Notes: a model not told the origin generated them from the sequence alone. 9,536 nt of DNA from Lentisphaeria bacterium (GCA_016302725.1 JAEDNB010000070.1:1-9536); one strand, 5' to 3'; positions 1 to 6,395 are shown, counted from the first letter of the stretch. Program-made: numbers and translations.

Positions 1-93
1 CTCCGTGCCCCGGCTTGCCGGGGTTTCCGTGCCCTCCGTGTTAACCACCCCGTGCCCTCCGTGTTTCCGCGGCGGCGCCGTTGTGCCGGGGGT
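1..93. repeat. Non-coding left edge with short direct repeats and a GC hairpin
   Basis: No gene is visible here. The 16-base unit CCGTGCCCTCCGTGTT occurs at 27-42 and again at 50-65, a 23-base period, and a related CTCCGTGCCC opens the window at 1-10. A perfect dyad CCCCGG-CTTG-CCGGGG lies at 8-23 and is followed on the plus strand by GGTTT... only weakly, with no real T run. The stretch lies just downstream of the minus-strand ABC ATPase gene, so the hairpin could stabilise the 3' end of that transcript, but without a U tract it is not a convincing intrinsic terminator. Short 'CTCCGTG' phrases of this sort occur as dispersed intergenic repeats in several bacteria (from memory); copy number in this genome cannot be seen from here. 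Confidence 0.55.
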
Positions 94-1050
94 TTAGGAG
101 AGCCAGCAGGCGACGGAGCGGGAGGGGGTTCGTGGGGAGAGGGGGGGGCATTCCCTGGCGCACCGTGGCGTTGCCCTGGGGCAGCGGGTATGGAAGGGGC
201 ATCCGGGAGGGGGCTGGGAAGGGCTGGGGAGTTCCCCCTTCAGGAGGATGCGTTGGGCGCGGTTGGACTTTCCGGGGACGGGGATGGCGGAGACCAGGGC
301 CTGGGCATAGGGATGGAGGGGTTCCCGGAGGACCTCTTGTGCATCCCCCTGTTCCACCACCCTTCCCAGATACATCACCGCCACCCGTTGTGCGAGGAGT
401 CGTACCACGCTCAAGTCGTGGGAGATGAAAAGATAGGAGAGGCCGCGTTTCCGCTGGAGTTGGGCCAGGAGCCGGATTACCTGGGCCTGCACGGAGACAT
501 CCAGGGCGGAGACCGGCTCATCGCAGACAATGACCTTGGGTTCCAGGGCGAGGGCGCGGGCGATGGAGAGCCTTTGGCGCTGTCCCCCCGAGAACTCGTG
601 GGGGTAGCGGAACATGGTTTCCGGTTCCAGTCCCACCTCCTGCATCAGCCGTGCGGCGGCCTCCTGGCGGCTTTCCCCGGGGAGATACAGTCCATGGAGT
701 TGGAGTCCTTCCGTGACCAGTTCCATGGCGCTCATGCGGGGATCCAGGGAGGTGAAGGGGTCCTGGAAAATCATCTGTAGATTGCGCCGTGCGGCGGCGC
801 GTTTGGTTTTCGGGAGGCGTTCCAGGGGGATTCCCTGCCAGAGCACCTCACCTGCCGTGGGCTTTTCCAGGCCCACCAGGGTTCGTCCGAGGGTTGTCTT
901 CCCGCAACCCGACTCCCCCACCAGCCCCAGCGTCTCCCCCTCCCCCAGGCGGAGGGAGACCCCGTCCACGGCGCGGACATATCCCCTCACCCGGTTCAGG
1001 ATTCCCTGCCGGATGGGATACCAGACCTTGAGTTCCCGGCACTGGAGCAT
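94..1050 (-). CDS. Oligopeptide/dipeptide ABC transporter ATP-binding protein (OppF/DppF type)
   Basis: This is a cytoplasmic ATPase subunit that would power a peptide (or nickel/opine-type) importer at the inner membrane. In the 318-residue product, Walker A GESGCGKTT is at 45-53, the Q-loop at about 96 (IFQDP), the signature SGGQRQR at 154-160, Walker B VIVCDEP at 173-179 and the H-loop His at 211. The C-terminal oligopeptide-transporter extension carries GELPSP (272-277) and the cysteine-rich CPFHTRCP...C...C pattern (Cys 284, 290, 297, 301, 315). Length and motif order match OppF closely. An upstream ATG at 1092 would add 14 residues, but it lacks a Shine-Dalgarno and overlaps the preceding gene. 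The ATG at 1050 has GAGG eight bases upstream and family-like N-terminal sequence, so it is preferred. The preceding gene stops at 1061, suggesting co-transcription. No permease, OppD or binding protein is in the window. Substrate is not determinable. Confidence 0.93.
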   Translation of the reverse strand: MLQCRELKVWYPIRQGILNRVRGYVRAVDGVSLRLGEGETLGLVGESGCGKTTLGRTLVGLEKPTAGEVLWQGIPLERLPKTKRAAARRNLQMIFQDPFTSLDPRMSAMELVTEGLQLHGLYLPGESRQEAAARLMQEVGLEPETMFRYPHEFSGGQRQRLSIARALALEPKVIVCDEPVSALDVSVQAQVIRLLAQLQRKRGLSYLFISHDLSVVRLLAQRVAVMYLGRVVEQGDAQEVLREPLHPYAQALVSAIPVPGKSNRAQRILLKGELPSPSQPPPGCPFHTRCPRATPRCARECPPLSPRTPSRSVACWLS

Positions 1051-1058
1051 CCCCTTTG

Positions 1059-1062
1059 CCTC
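1059..1062 (-). promoter_or_regulatory. Ribosome binding site deciding the OppF-like start
   Basis: On the minus strand GAGG is embedded in the stop codon of the upstream gene (TGAGG) and lies eight bases before the ATG at 1050. This supports the short start and suggests translational coupling between the HD-CoaD fusion and the ATPase. An AAAGGGG stretch directly abutting the ATG is too close to act as the site. Confidence 0.5.
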
Positions 1063-2221
1063 ATCCGAAAAGTTCCTGGACGGACTTTCCATAGTAGTCG
1101 TAGAGGTGTGGGAAATACATTTCCTCCCGTCCCCGGCAGTCGAAGAGCTGGAGTCCCCGCAGGGCGGAGGAGGAGATATGTTCCAGGGACTTGTCGCAGG
1201 GGATGTAGACGGAGTGCGTCTGCGGCCTCATGGCCTGCATAAAGCACTGCTGGCTCATTTCGTAGTCCAGGTCGTAGCCATTCCGGAGTCCCCGCACCAG
1301 GGTGACATCGCAGAACTGGGACTCCTGGTCCAGGAGATCCACCATGAGATTGTCGAAGAAGACCACCTCGTGGAAGGGGAGTTTTTCCCTCACTCCCATG
1401 GCCTCCTCCTGTCCGGCCGCGCCCCTCCTTCCGGGGTTCTTTTCGGGATTGACGCCCACGGCCACGATGACCTTGTCGAACATCAGTTCGGCCTTTTGGA
1501 GGATGGAGAGGTGTCCGATGTGGAAGGGGTTGAAGGAGCCTGCGTAGATGCCGACCCTGGGGCGTCTCCGTTCCAGGTATTCGATGAGGAAGCGCATGTT
1601 GGGGCGGCATTCCGGGAAGCGTCGGCTGAAGCGTTCGAAGAAGCCTCCGCGTCCCTTCCGGTATTCCGCCATGTTGAGGGATTGGAATTCCCGGAAGATT
1701 TGGAATTCGTAGGCCAGCAGATCCACGGGGGAGCCGTGGAGCAGGACATGGCAGTCGCATTCATGGAAGCGGCGGGCGCAGTCGCTGACGGGCTTCTGTC
1801 CCTTGGAGGAGAGGATGATTTGGTGGACGGCCTGGACGGCCTCCTGGGGGAGTTCGCGTCCCATGGAGGGGCGGAGGAAATCGAAGACCTCCACGGAGGC
1901 GGCCTCGTTCCGGGTGCCCTGGGGGAGCCAGAAGACATCGTGGAAGAGGGCGGCCAGGAGCAGTTCCCCGGCATTTCGCCGAGGCAGTCCCAGGCGTCGG
2001 ATCCGGCGGCACACATCCAGGAGATGCTGGAGGGTATGGAAATAGCGATGGGGCTGGCAATATGCCTGGAAGACCTTGTCCAGCCAAGGGGCTTCCCAGT
2101 TCAGGCGGAAGGGATTGGCGGAGGCGAGGATATCCCGGATTTCCCGGCGTTGGGCCTCCGGGTCTCCGGAGTCCAGGAAGCGCGGGGTGGCCAGGGAAGG
2201 CTGGGCGACGGGTTCGTTCAT
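1061..2221 (-). CDS. Fusion protein: HD-superfamily phosphohydrolase (COG4339-like) + phosphopantetheine adenylyltransferase (CoaD-like)
   Basis: The 386-residue protein has two full-length domains in one uninterrupted frame. Residues ~25-210 resemble the COG4339 predicted metal-dependent HD phosphohydrolases: PHRYFHTLQH at 57-66, the HD pair at 94-95 in ALFHDVFW, NEAAS at 105-109 and a downstream Asp at 156. Residues ~222-386 match CoaD, which makes dephospho-CoA from 4'-phosphopantetheine and ATP: YAGSFNPFHIGHL at 226-238 with the nucleotidyl-transferase GxH (His 237), Lys 261 in NPEKNP, VRGLRNGYDLDYE at 309-321 and HISSSALR at 348-355. FNPFHIGH is somewhat NadD-like, but the RGLR...DYE and ISSS blocks are CoaD signatures. 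No Shine-Dalgarno precedes the start; the leader is C-rich. The HD substrate is unknown. Whether this is the cell's only CoaD cannot be seen. The order HD then CoaD suggests either coupled CoA metabolism or a regulatory HD domain (inference). Confidence 0.88.
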   Translation of the reverse strand: MNEPVAQPSLATPRFLDSGDPEAQRREIRDILASANPFRLNWEAPWLDKVFQAYCQPHRYFHTLQHLLDVCRRIRRLGLPRRNAGELLLAALFHDVFWLPQGTRNEAASVEVFDFLRPSMGRELPQEAVQAVHQIILSSKGQKPVSDCARRFHECDCHVLLHGSPVDLLAYEFQIFREFQSLNMAEYRKGRGGFFERFSRRFPECRPNMRFLIEYLERRRPRVGIYAGSFNPFHIGHLSILQKAELMFDKVIVAVGVNPEKNPGRRGAAGQEEAMGVREKLPFHEVVFFDNLMVDLLDQESQFCDVTLVRGLRNGYDLDYEMSQQCFMQAMRPQTHSVYIPCDKSLEHISSSALRGLQLFDCRGREEMYFPHLYDYYGKSVQELFG

Positions 2222-2269
2222 GGGGCGGGGAGGCGGGACAGGGGTGGGGGGCGGGTCTTCCCTTCCCCT

Positions 2270-2284
2270 GCCCCGCGGCGGGGC
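2270..2284. other. GC-only inverted repeat between permease and fusion gene
   Basis: GCCCCG at 2270-2275 pairs with CGGGGC at 2279-2284 across a three-base loop, ten bases past the permease stop codon in the direction of transcription. No U run follows on the minus strand, so this is a possible RNA-stability or attenuating hairpin rather than a clear terminator; the 72-base gap otherwise looks like an intra-operon spacer. Confidence 0.3.
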
Positions 2285-2293
2285 GGGCGTGGG

Positions 2294-3721
2294 CTAGAGC
2301 ACCACGTATTTCGCCAGGAAGAGGATGGTCAGCACATACATAAGGGGGCTGATTTCCTTCCGGCGGGAGGAGAAGAAATTCAGGACGGTCCAGGAGATGA
2401 CGCCGGCGCAGATGCCCTCGGAGATGCTGTAGGCCAGGGGCATGACCAGGATGGTCAGGTAGCAGGGGATGGAGTTCAGGTAGTCATTGAACTCGATCTG
2501 GGTGATGCCGGAGAACATATAGAAGCCCACGATGACGAGGGCGGGGGCGGTGGCGAATCCGGGGATGGCCAGGAAGATGGGGGCGAAGAGGATGGAGATG
2601 AGGAAGAGGAAGGCGGTGGTCAGGGCGGTGAGGCCGGTGCGCCCGCCCTCGCTGACGCCGGCGGCGGACTCAACATAGGTGGTGACGGTGGAGGTGCCCA
2701 TGATGGCGCCCAGGGAGGTGGCCATGGAGTCGGAGAGGAGGGCGCCCTGGATGCGGGGCAGTTTGCCTTCCCTGTCCAGCATTCCGGCCTTGTTGGAGAC
2801 GCCGATGAGGGTGCCCATGGTGTCGAAGATGTCCACGAACATGAAGGCGAAGACCACGACCACGAAGTTGAGGGATTTCAGGAGGCTGAATCCGGTGGTC
2901 ACCACCTCCTTGCCGTCAACCACTTGGCGGAGGCTCCAGTTTTCGTGGCTGAAGCAGGAGCCGAAGAGTCCGACGAACTCCTTGAAGGACTGGGAGAAGG
3001 TATTGAAGGAGAGGCTGGGGATGAGGCTGTAGCAGCCCAGTTCGGGGTTGACCTGGTAGAGGTGGGTCAGCTGGGCGAGGATGCCCAGGATCCAGGTCGC
3101 CAGGATGCCCAGGAGGATGGCGCCGCGGACATTCTTGTGGAGCATCCATGCGGTGAAGATGGTGCCGATGATGGCGAGGACGGCGCTGATGCCGTGGTTG
3201 TTCATGTTTTCGGCGGTGAAGGACTGGAGGGAAACCAGGGTAGCGGGGTTATCCACCACGATCTTGGCGTTCTGGAGGGCGATGAAGGCGATGAAGAGGC
3301 CTATGCCCACGCTGATGGCGGCCTTGAGGCTCAAGGGGATGCAGTTGAAGAGGCTTTCCCGCACCTTGGTCAGGGAGAGGGCCAGGAAGATGAGGCCCTC
3401 CACGAAGACCGCCAGCAGGGCGACCTGGTAGGAGTAGCCCATGCCCAGCACGACGGTGTAGGCGAAATAGGCGTTCAGGCCCATGCCGGGGGCCAGGGCG
3501 AAGGGATAGTTGGAGAAGAAAGCCATGAGGCAGGTGCCCACGAAGGAGGCCAGCGCCGTGGCCACCAGGACGCCTCCCCGGGGCATGCCGGTGGCGCTCA
3601 GGATGTTGGGGTTCACGGCCAGGATGTAGGCCATGGCCAGGAAGGTGGTCAGGCCAGCCAGCATTTCACGGGCGATGTCCTTGTCTTGCTTTTGCTTTTG
3701 CGTTTGCGGGATTGCTTGCAT
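2294..3721 (-). CDS. NCS2/AzgA-family purine (adenine/guanine/hypoxanthine) permease
   Basis: This is an integral inner-membrane purine importer of the COG2252 (AzgA, AdeP/GhxP/PbuG) group, 475 residues. Diagnostic blocks are present: the N-terminal LAGLTTFLAMAYILAVNPNIL (21-41), GMGLNAYF (79-86), FVDIFDTMGTLIG (295-307) and GTSTVTTYVESAAG (342-355) followed by SEGGRTGLTA. Many hydrophobic segments span the remainder. The start has a good Shine-Dalgarno (AAGGA, six bases upstream). The gene lies 76 bases downstream of adenine deaminase on the same strand, which makes adenine the likeliest cargo and co-transcription likely; family members overlap in specificity, so guanine or hypoxanthine cannot be excluded. 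Between PSLSF (235-239) and FVVVVFAF (286-293) the loop looks roughly 25-35 residues longer than in the relatives I recall, with a hydrophilic patch SHENWSLRQVVDGKEV (258-273). Confidence 0.94.
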   Translation of the reverse strand: MQAIPQTQKQKQDKDIAREMLAGLTTFLAMAYILAVNPNILSATGMPRGGVLVATALASFVGTCLMAFFSNYPFALAPGMGLNAYFAYTVVLGMGYSYQVALLAVFVEGLIFLALSLTKVRESLFNCIPLSLKAAISVGIGLFIAFIALQNAKIVVDNPATLVSLQSFTAENMNNHGISAVLAIIGTIFTAWMLHKNVRGAILLGILATWILGILAQLTHLYQVNPELGCYSLIPSLSFNTFSQSFKEFVGLFGSCFSHENWSLRQVVDGKEVVTTGFSLLKSLNFVVVVFAFMFVDIFDTMGTLIGVSNKAGMLDREGKLPRIQGALLSDSMATSLGAIMGTSTVTTYVESAAGVSEGGRTGLTALTTAFLFLISILFAPIFLAIPGFATAPALVIVGFYMFSGITQIEFNDYLNSIPCYLTILVMPLAYSISEGICAGVISWTVLNFFSSRRKEISPLMYVLTILFLAKYVVL

Positions 3722-3727
3722 GGGGTT

Positions 3728-3732
3728 TCCTT
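3728..3732 (-). promoter_or_regulatory. Shine-Dalgarno of the purine permease
   Basis: AAGGA on the minus strand lies six bases before the permease ATG (3721). It is one of only two convincing ribosome binding sites among the seven genes, so it stands out and supports this start. Confidence 0.55.
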
Positions 3733-3797
3733 GGGTTGGGGGGAATTGAATGATTCAGGTAGGGAGGCGGGGGAGAAAAGGGAGTCCTGCGGAGGGA

Positions 3798-5483
3798 TTA
3801 GCATTCCCCGGGGGAGAGGAGTCGGAAGGCGTCCACGTCCACCAGTCCCCGGTCCGTCAATTTCAGGTGGGGGATGACGGCGAGGGGGACGAAGGCCAAT
3901 TGGAGGAAGGGGGCGTGGAGGGGGCAGCCCAGTTCCCGGGCCGCCTGGTGGAGTTCCCGCAGGCGGTCTGCCAGGACCGGCCCCTCCTCCTGGCTCATCA
4001 GCCCCCCCACGGGGAGGGGGAGCAGGACGCGGGTTCCGTCGGGGCGTACGGCCACGAAGCCGCCCTGGCTTTCCCGGAGGGCGTTGGCGGCCTCGGCCAT
4101 GGCCTGTGGGGAGGTGCCCACCACGCAGAGGTTATGGCTGTCGTGTCCCACGCTGGAGGCCAGTGCGCCTGCCTTCAAGGCGAAGCCGCGCACCAGTCCG
4201 CGGCCCACATTCCCGTTCTTCCCGTGCCGTTCCACCACAGCCACGGGGAGGACACCGGGGGCGTCGGCGGGGAGGGAGAGCCGTTCTGTCAGCAGGGAGC
4301 CGTCGAGCACCCCTATGACCGGGTGGAGGCGTCCATCCCTGGGGGGGAGGGGGAAATCTTCGGGGGTCATGGGGCGGCATTTCACCGTATGGAGGAAGGG
4401 TTCCTCAGAGGGGAAGGCGTCCTCCCGTCCCTTCTGGAAGAGGCGTTCCCTGGGGACTCCCGCCACGAAGACCCGTTCCAGTCGGCACTCCTTCCAGTCG
4501 GAGAGCAGGAGGATGTCCCCCCGCATTCCGGGGGCGATGAGCCCGCGGTCGGTCAGGCCCAGCCCCTGGGCGGCGGAATAACTGGCCACCCGGTAGGCCA
4601 CCAAGGGGGGGATCCCCGCCCGGATGGCGCGGCGGACCATGGCGTCCAGGTGTCCCTCCTCCTCCATGTCCAGGGGATTTCGGTCATCGGTGCAGAAGCC
4701 CAGGCGCATGGAGTTTTCCAGGGTCATCAGGGGCAGGAGGGCCTCCAGGTTCCGGGCGGCGCTTCCCTCCCGGATCAGCACCTGGAGCCCCCGGCGCAAC
4801 TTTTCCCGGGCCTCCTCCAGGGTGGAGGATTCGTGGTCATTTCGGACTCCTGTGGCGAGATAGGCATTCAAGGCCCTTCCGGTGACCATGGGGCAGTGTC
4901 CATCCAGGAAGGAGGCGCCCTCCACCTTGGCCATCAGTTCCCCGTCCCTATTGAGGACTCCGGGCACATTCATCAATTCCCCCAGCCCCAGTTCGGGATG
5001 CCGTTCCCGCCAGCGGCGCAGGCATTGGGCGTCCACGGTGAAGCCGCTGGTCTCCAGAGGCGTGGCGGGCACGCAGGGGGAGATGCGCACCAGCAAGGAC
5101 ATGGCCATGGCCTGGGAGGCCTGGAGGCAATAGTCGAAGGCGGCCTCCCCCACCACGTTGGCCAATTCATGGAGGTCGCAGACCGCCGTGGTCACCCCAT
5201 AGGCGGTGACCATCCGCTCGTAGTTGCGGGGGGTCATGAGGGAGGACTCCAGATGCATATGGGCGTCGATGAACCCCGGCACGGCGACCAGCCCCTTGCC
5301 GGGCACCACCTCCACGCCGTCGTAGCCCCGGCCCACCGCCGCAATCCTCCCCTGGGAATCCAAGGCGATGTCCGTGTCCTCCTCCCATTCCCCCGTTGCC
5401 AGGTGGAAGACACGCACATGCTGAATTGCCAGGGCGGCCGGCCGCTGCCCCAAGGCAATCTGGATACATTCCTGGAGAGACAT
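3798..5483 (-). CDS. ade: Adenine deaminase
   Basis: This cytosolic amidohydrolase converts adenine to hypoxanthine and ammonia for purine salvage or use as a nitrogen source. The 561-residue product matches the usual ~560-590. Landmarks: VPGFIDAHMHLESS (68-81) with the H-x-H metal pair, CDLHELANVVG (102-112; relatives usually have DPHE), FLDGHCP (192-198), NDHESSTLEEA (215-225), the IREGSAARNLEALLP run (237-251), FCTDDRNP (263-270), and the C-terminal SSVGHDSHNLCVVGT (443-457), PLPVGGLMS (489-497) and IPHLKLTDRGLVDV (537-550). The frame stays open upstream to 5819, but those residues are low-complexity and would run into the divergent gene. The ATG at 5483 gives the family-like N-terminus SLQECIQIALGQRPAAL. 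It has no Shine-Dalgarno. The purine permease follows 76 bases downstream. Confidence 0.95.
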   Translation of the reverse strand: MSLQECIQIALGQRPAALAIQHVRVFHLATGEWEEDTDIALDSQGRIAAVGRGYDGVEVVPGKGLVAVPGFIDAHMHLESSLMTPRNYERMVTAYGVTTAVCDLHELANVVGEAAFDYCLQASQAMAMSLLVRISPCVPATPLETSGFTVDAQCLRRWRERHPELGLGELMNVPGVLNRDGELMAKVEGASFLDGHCPMVTGRALNAYLATGVRNDHESSTLEEAREKLRRGLQVLIREGSAARNLEALLPLMTLENSMRLGFCTDDRNPLDMEEEGHLDAMVRRAIRAGIPPLVAYRVASYSAAQGLGLTDRGLIAPGMRGDILLLSDWKECRLERVFVAGVPRERLFQKGREDAFPSEEPFLHTVKCRPMTPEDFPLPPRDGRLHPVIGVLDGSLLTERLSLPADAPGVLPVAVVERHGKNGNVGRGLVRGFALKAGALASSVGHDSHNLCVVGTSPQAMAEAANALRESQGGFVAVRPDGTRVLLPLPVGGLMSQEEGPVLADRLRELHQAARELGCPLHAPFLQLAFVPLAVIPHLKLTDRGLVDVDAFRLLSPGEC

Positions 5484-5785
5484 GGCTACAGCAAAAAGAA
5501 GAGGCGGAAGTGGGCGGGGGGAAGATTTTTCAGGAAAGGGAGGCCGGGAGGGAGGGGCTCCTCCGTCCTGCCGGAGGGAGCAGGGGAAAAAAAGACGTGT
5601 TAACATAGCACTCTTTTTTCCGTTCCCGCCCCCGCCTTCCTTCTTGCGCCGCCCGGGAGACGGGAAACGGGGGCGGCAAAGGCGGGGAAAGGCGCCCCCT
5701 CCGGGGAGGCAGGGAGCGAAGAACAGGCTACTGTATGGGCATTCCGACTGCGCCCTGCCCTTCCAAGCCACCCTTCCCCATGCCC
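5484..5785. promoter_or_regulatory. Divergent intergenic region between ade and the LOG-family gene
   Basis: This ~300-base spacer should hold the control elements for both strands. An AT-rich island at about 5587-5617 interrupts otherwise very GC-rich DNA and contains the palindrome TGTTAACA (5598-5605) flanked by an A run on one side and a T run on the other. On the minus strand TGCTATGTT (5610-5602) is an extended -10-like element that could serve ade, giving a leader of about 110 bases; no good -35 is visible. In that leader CCTCCG (5560-5565) pairs with CGGAGG (5572-5577) across a six-base loop. Further right, GCCGCCC (5648-5654) can pair with GGGCGGC (5671-5677). I recognise no known riboswitch. 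The 5735-5785 part may be coding if the longer start of the plus-strand gene is used. Confidence 0.45.
5598..5605. promoter_or_regulatory. TGTTAACA palindrome, candidate operator
   Basis: A perfect eight-base palindrome lies inside the AT-rich island of the divergent spacer and overlaps the -10-like hexamer proposed for ade. A regulator bound here would block that promoter. Flanking A/T runs give an imperfect larger dyad, with bulges. No regulator gene is in the window, and eight bases may occur by chance, so this is only a candidate. Confidence 0.25.
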
Positions 5786-6364
5786 ATGAACGCCACAGCC
5801 GCACCGCCCGCCTCCCCACGCGTCCTCGTCTACCTGGGAGCCACCATGCCCCCGGACCCCGTCTACGCCGACGCTGTCCGGGAACTGGGGCGGGAACTGG
5901 TGCGCCGGAAGGCGACCCTGGTCTTCGGCGGCTCCCGGGAGGGGACCATGACCACCCTGGCCGACACGGTCCTGGAGAACGGCGGAGAAGCCATCGGCGT
6001 CTTCCCCCGGACCCTCCCCCAGGAGTTCCTCTATCCCGGACTCCCCCGGACGGTCATCACCCCCGACATCTCCGTCCGCAAGGAGAAGATGCTGGAACTG
6101 GCGGACGTGGTCATCGCCATGCCCGGGAGCTACGGCACCTGGGATGAACTCTTCGACGCCCTGGAACGACAGAAAGTGGAACGGCTCCATGGACGCCCCG
6201 CAAAACCCGTGGGCATCCTCAACCTCCGCGGCTTCTACGACGGCATCCTCGCCCTCCTCCGCCACGCCCAGGAAGAGGGCTTCACCACCCCGGAATACGC
6301 CGACCTCCTCACCGAGGCCAAGACTGTGCCCGAACTCCTCCAAAAACTCCTCCCCACCCCATAA
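5786..6364 (+). CDS. LOG-family (TIGR00730) Rossmann-fold protein, putative nucleoside-5'-monophosphate phosphoribohydrolase
   Basis: Relatives (LOG, YvdD, PpnN-like proteins) cleave the N-glycosidic bond of AMP or cytokinin ribotides to give a free base and ribose 5-phosphate. From the preferred ATG the product is 192 residues, the usual size. In that numbering: RVLVYLGAT at 12-20, the nucleotide-site FGGSREGTM at 47-55, RKEKMLELADVVIAMPG at 98-114 with the conserved Arg 98, and PGSYGTWDE at 113-121 with Glu 121. The usual PGGxGTxxE motif has Ser in place of its second Gly. Possible starts are 5735, 5780 and 5786; none has a good Shine-Dalgarno. The stretch 5735-5785 has codons unlike the body of the gene, and the later starts have the C-rich leader seen before other genes here, so 5786 is chosen with moderate confidence. 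Divergent placement beside ade and a purine permease hints at adenine release and salvage (inference). Confidence 0.88.
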   Translation: MNATAAPPASPRVLVYLGATMPPDPVYADAVRELGRELVRRKATLVFGGSREGTMTTLADTVLENGGEAIGVFPRTLPQEFLYPGLPRTVITPDISVRKEKMLELADVVIAMPGSYGTWDELFDALERQKVERLHGRPAKPVGILNLRGFYDGILALLRHAQEEGFTTPEYADLLTEAKTVPELLQKLLPTP

Positions 6365-6376
6365 AGCCCCCGCCCG

Positions 6377-6395
6377 CCCTCTCCACGGGAGGGGG
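6377..6395 (+). repeat. GC-rich hairpin after the LOG-family gene
   Basis: CCCTCTCC (6377-6384) pairs with GGAGGGGG (6388-6395) over the loop ACG: eight pairs including one G-U, 13 bases past the stop codon. AAAGG rather than T follows, so it is not a textbook intrinsic terminator. Its sequence resembles the CCCTCTCC-loop-GGAGAGGG dyads scattered between genes in many GC-rich bacteria. It may end or stabilise the upstream transcript. Confidence 0.45.

Noticed and set aside
8..23. Intrinsic terminator at the left-edge hairpin
   Set aside because: The stem is perfect, but no U tract follows on the minus strand, where the ATPase transcript would end, and only GGTTT follows on the plus strand.
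1051..1092. Longer start for the OppF-like ATPase at 1092
   Set aside because: No Shine-Dalgarno, a 32-base overlap with the upstream gene, and the extra residues are not family-like; the ATG at 1050 has GAGG at eight bases.
614..3877. Plus-strand open frame of about 1087 codons opposite the ATPase, fusion and permease genes
   Set aside because: It is antisense to three genes with clear family motifs. Its translation is low-complexity (Gly/Glu/Asp/His-rich, no domain), as expected when GC-rich coding DNA avoids the TTA, CTA and TCA codons that would give antisense stops.
3750..5603. Plus-strand open frame of about 617 codons opposite ade
   Set aside because: Antisense shadow of adenine deaminase; composition is Gly/His/Gln-rich and no domain is visible.
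5484..5734. Purine riboswitch in front of ade
   Set aside because: No recognisable conserved core or three-way-junction loops of the known purine or PRPP riboswitches could be found by eye; only simple hairpins are present.
5484..5819. N-terminal extension of ade to an ATG at 5819
   Set aside because: The extra 112 residues are low-complexity, overlap the divergent LOG gene and the promoter-like island, and have no counterpart in the family.
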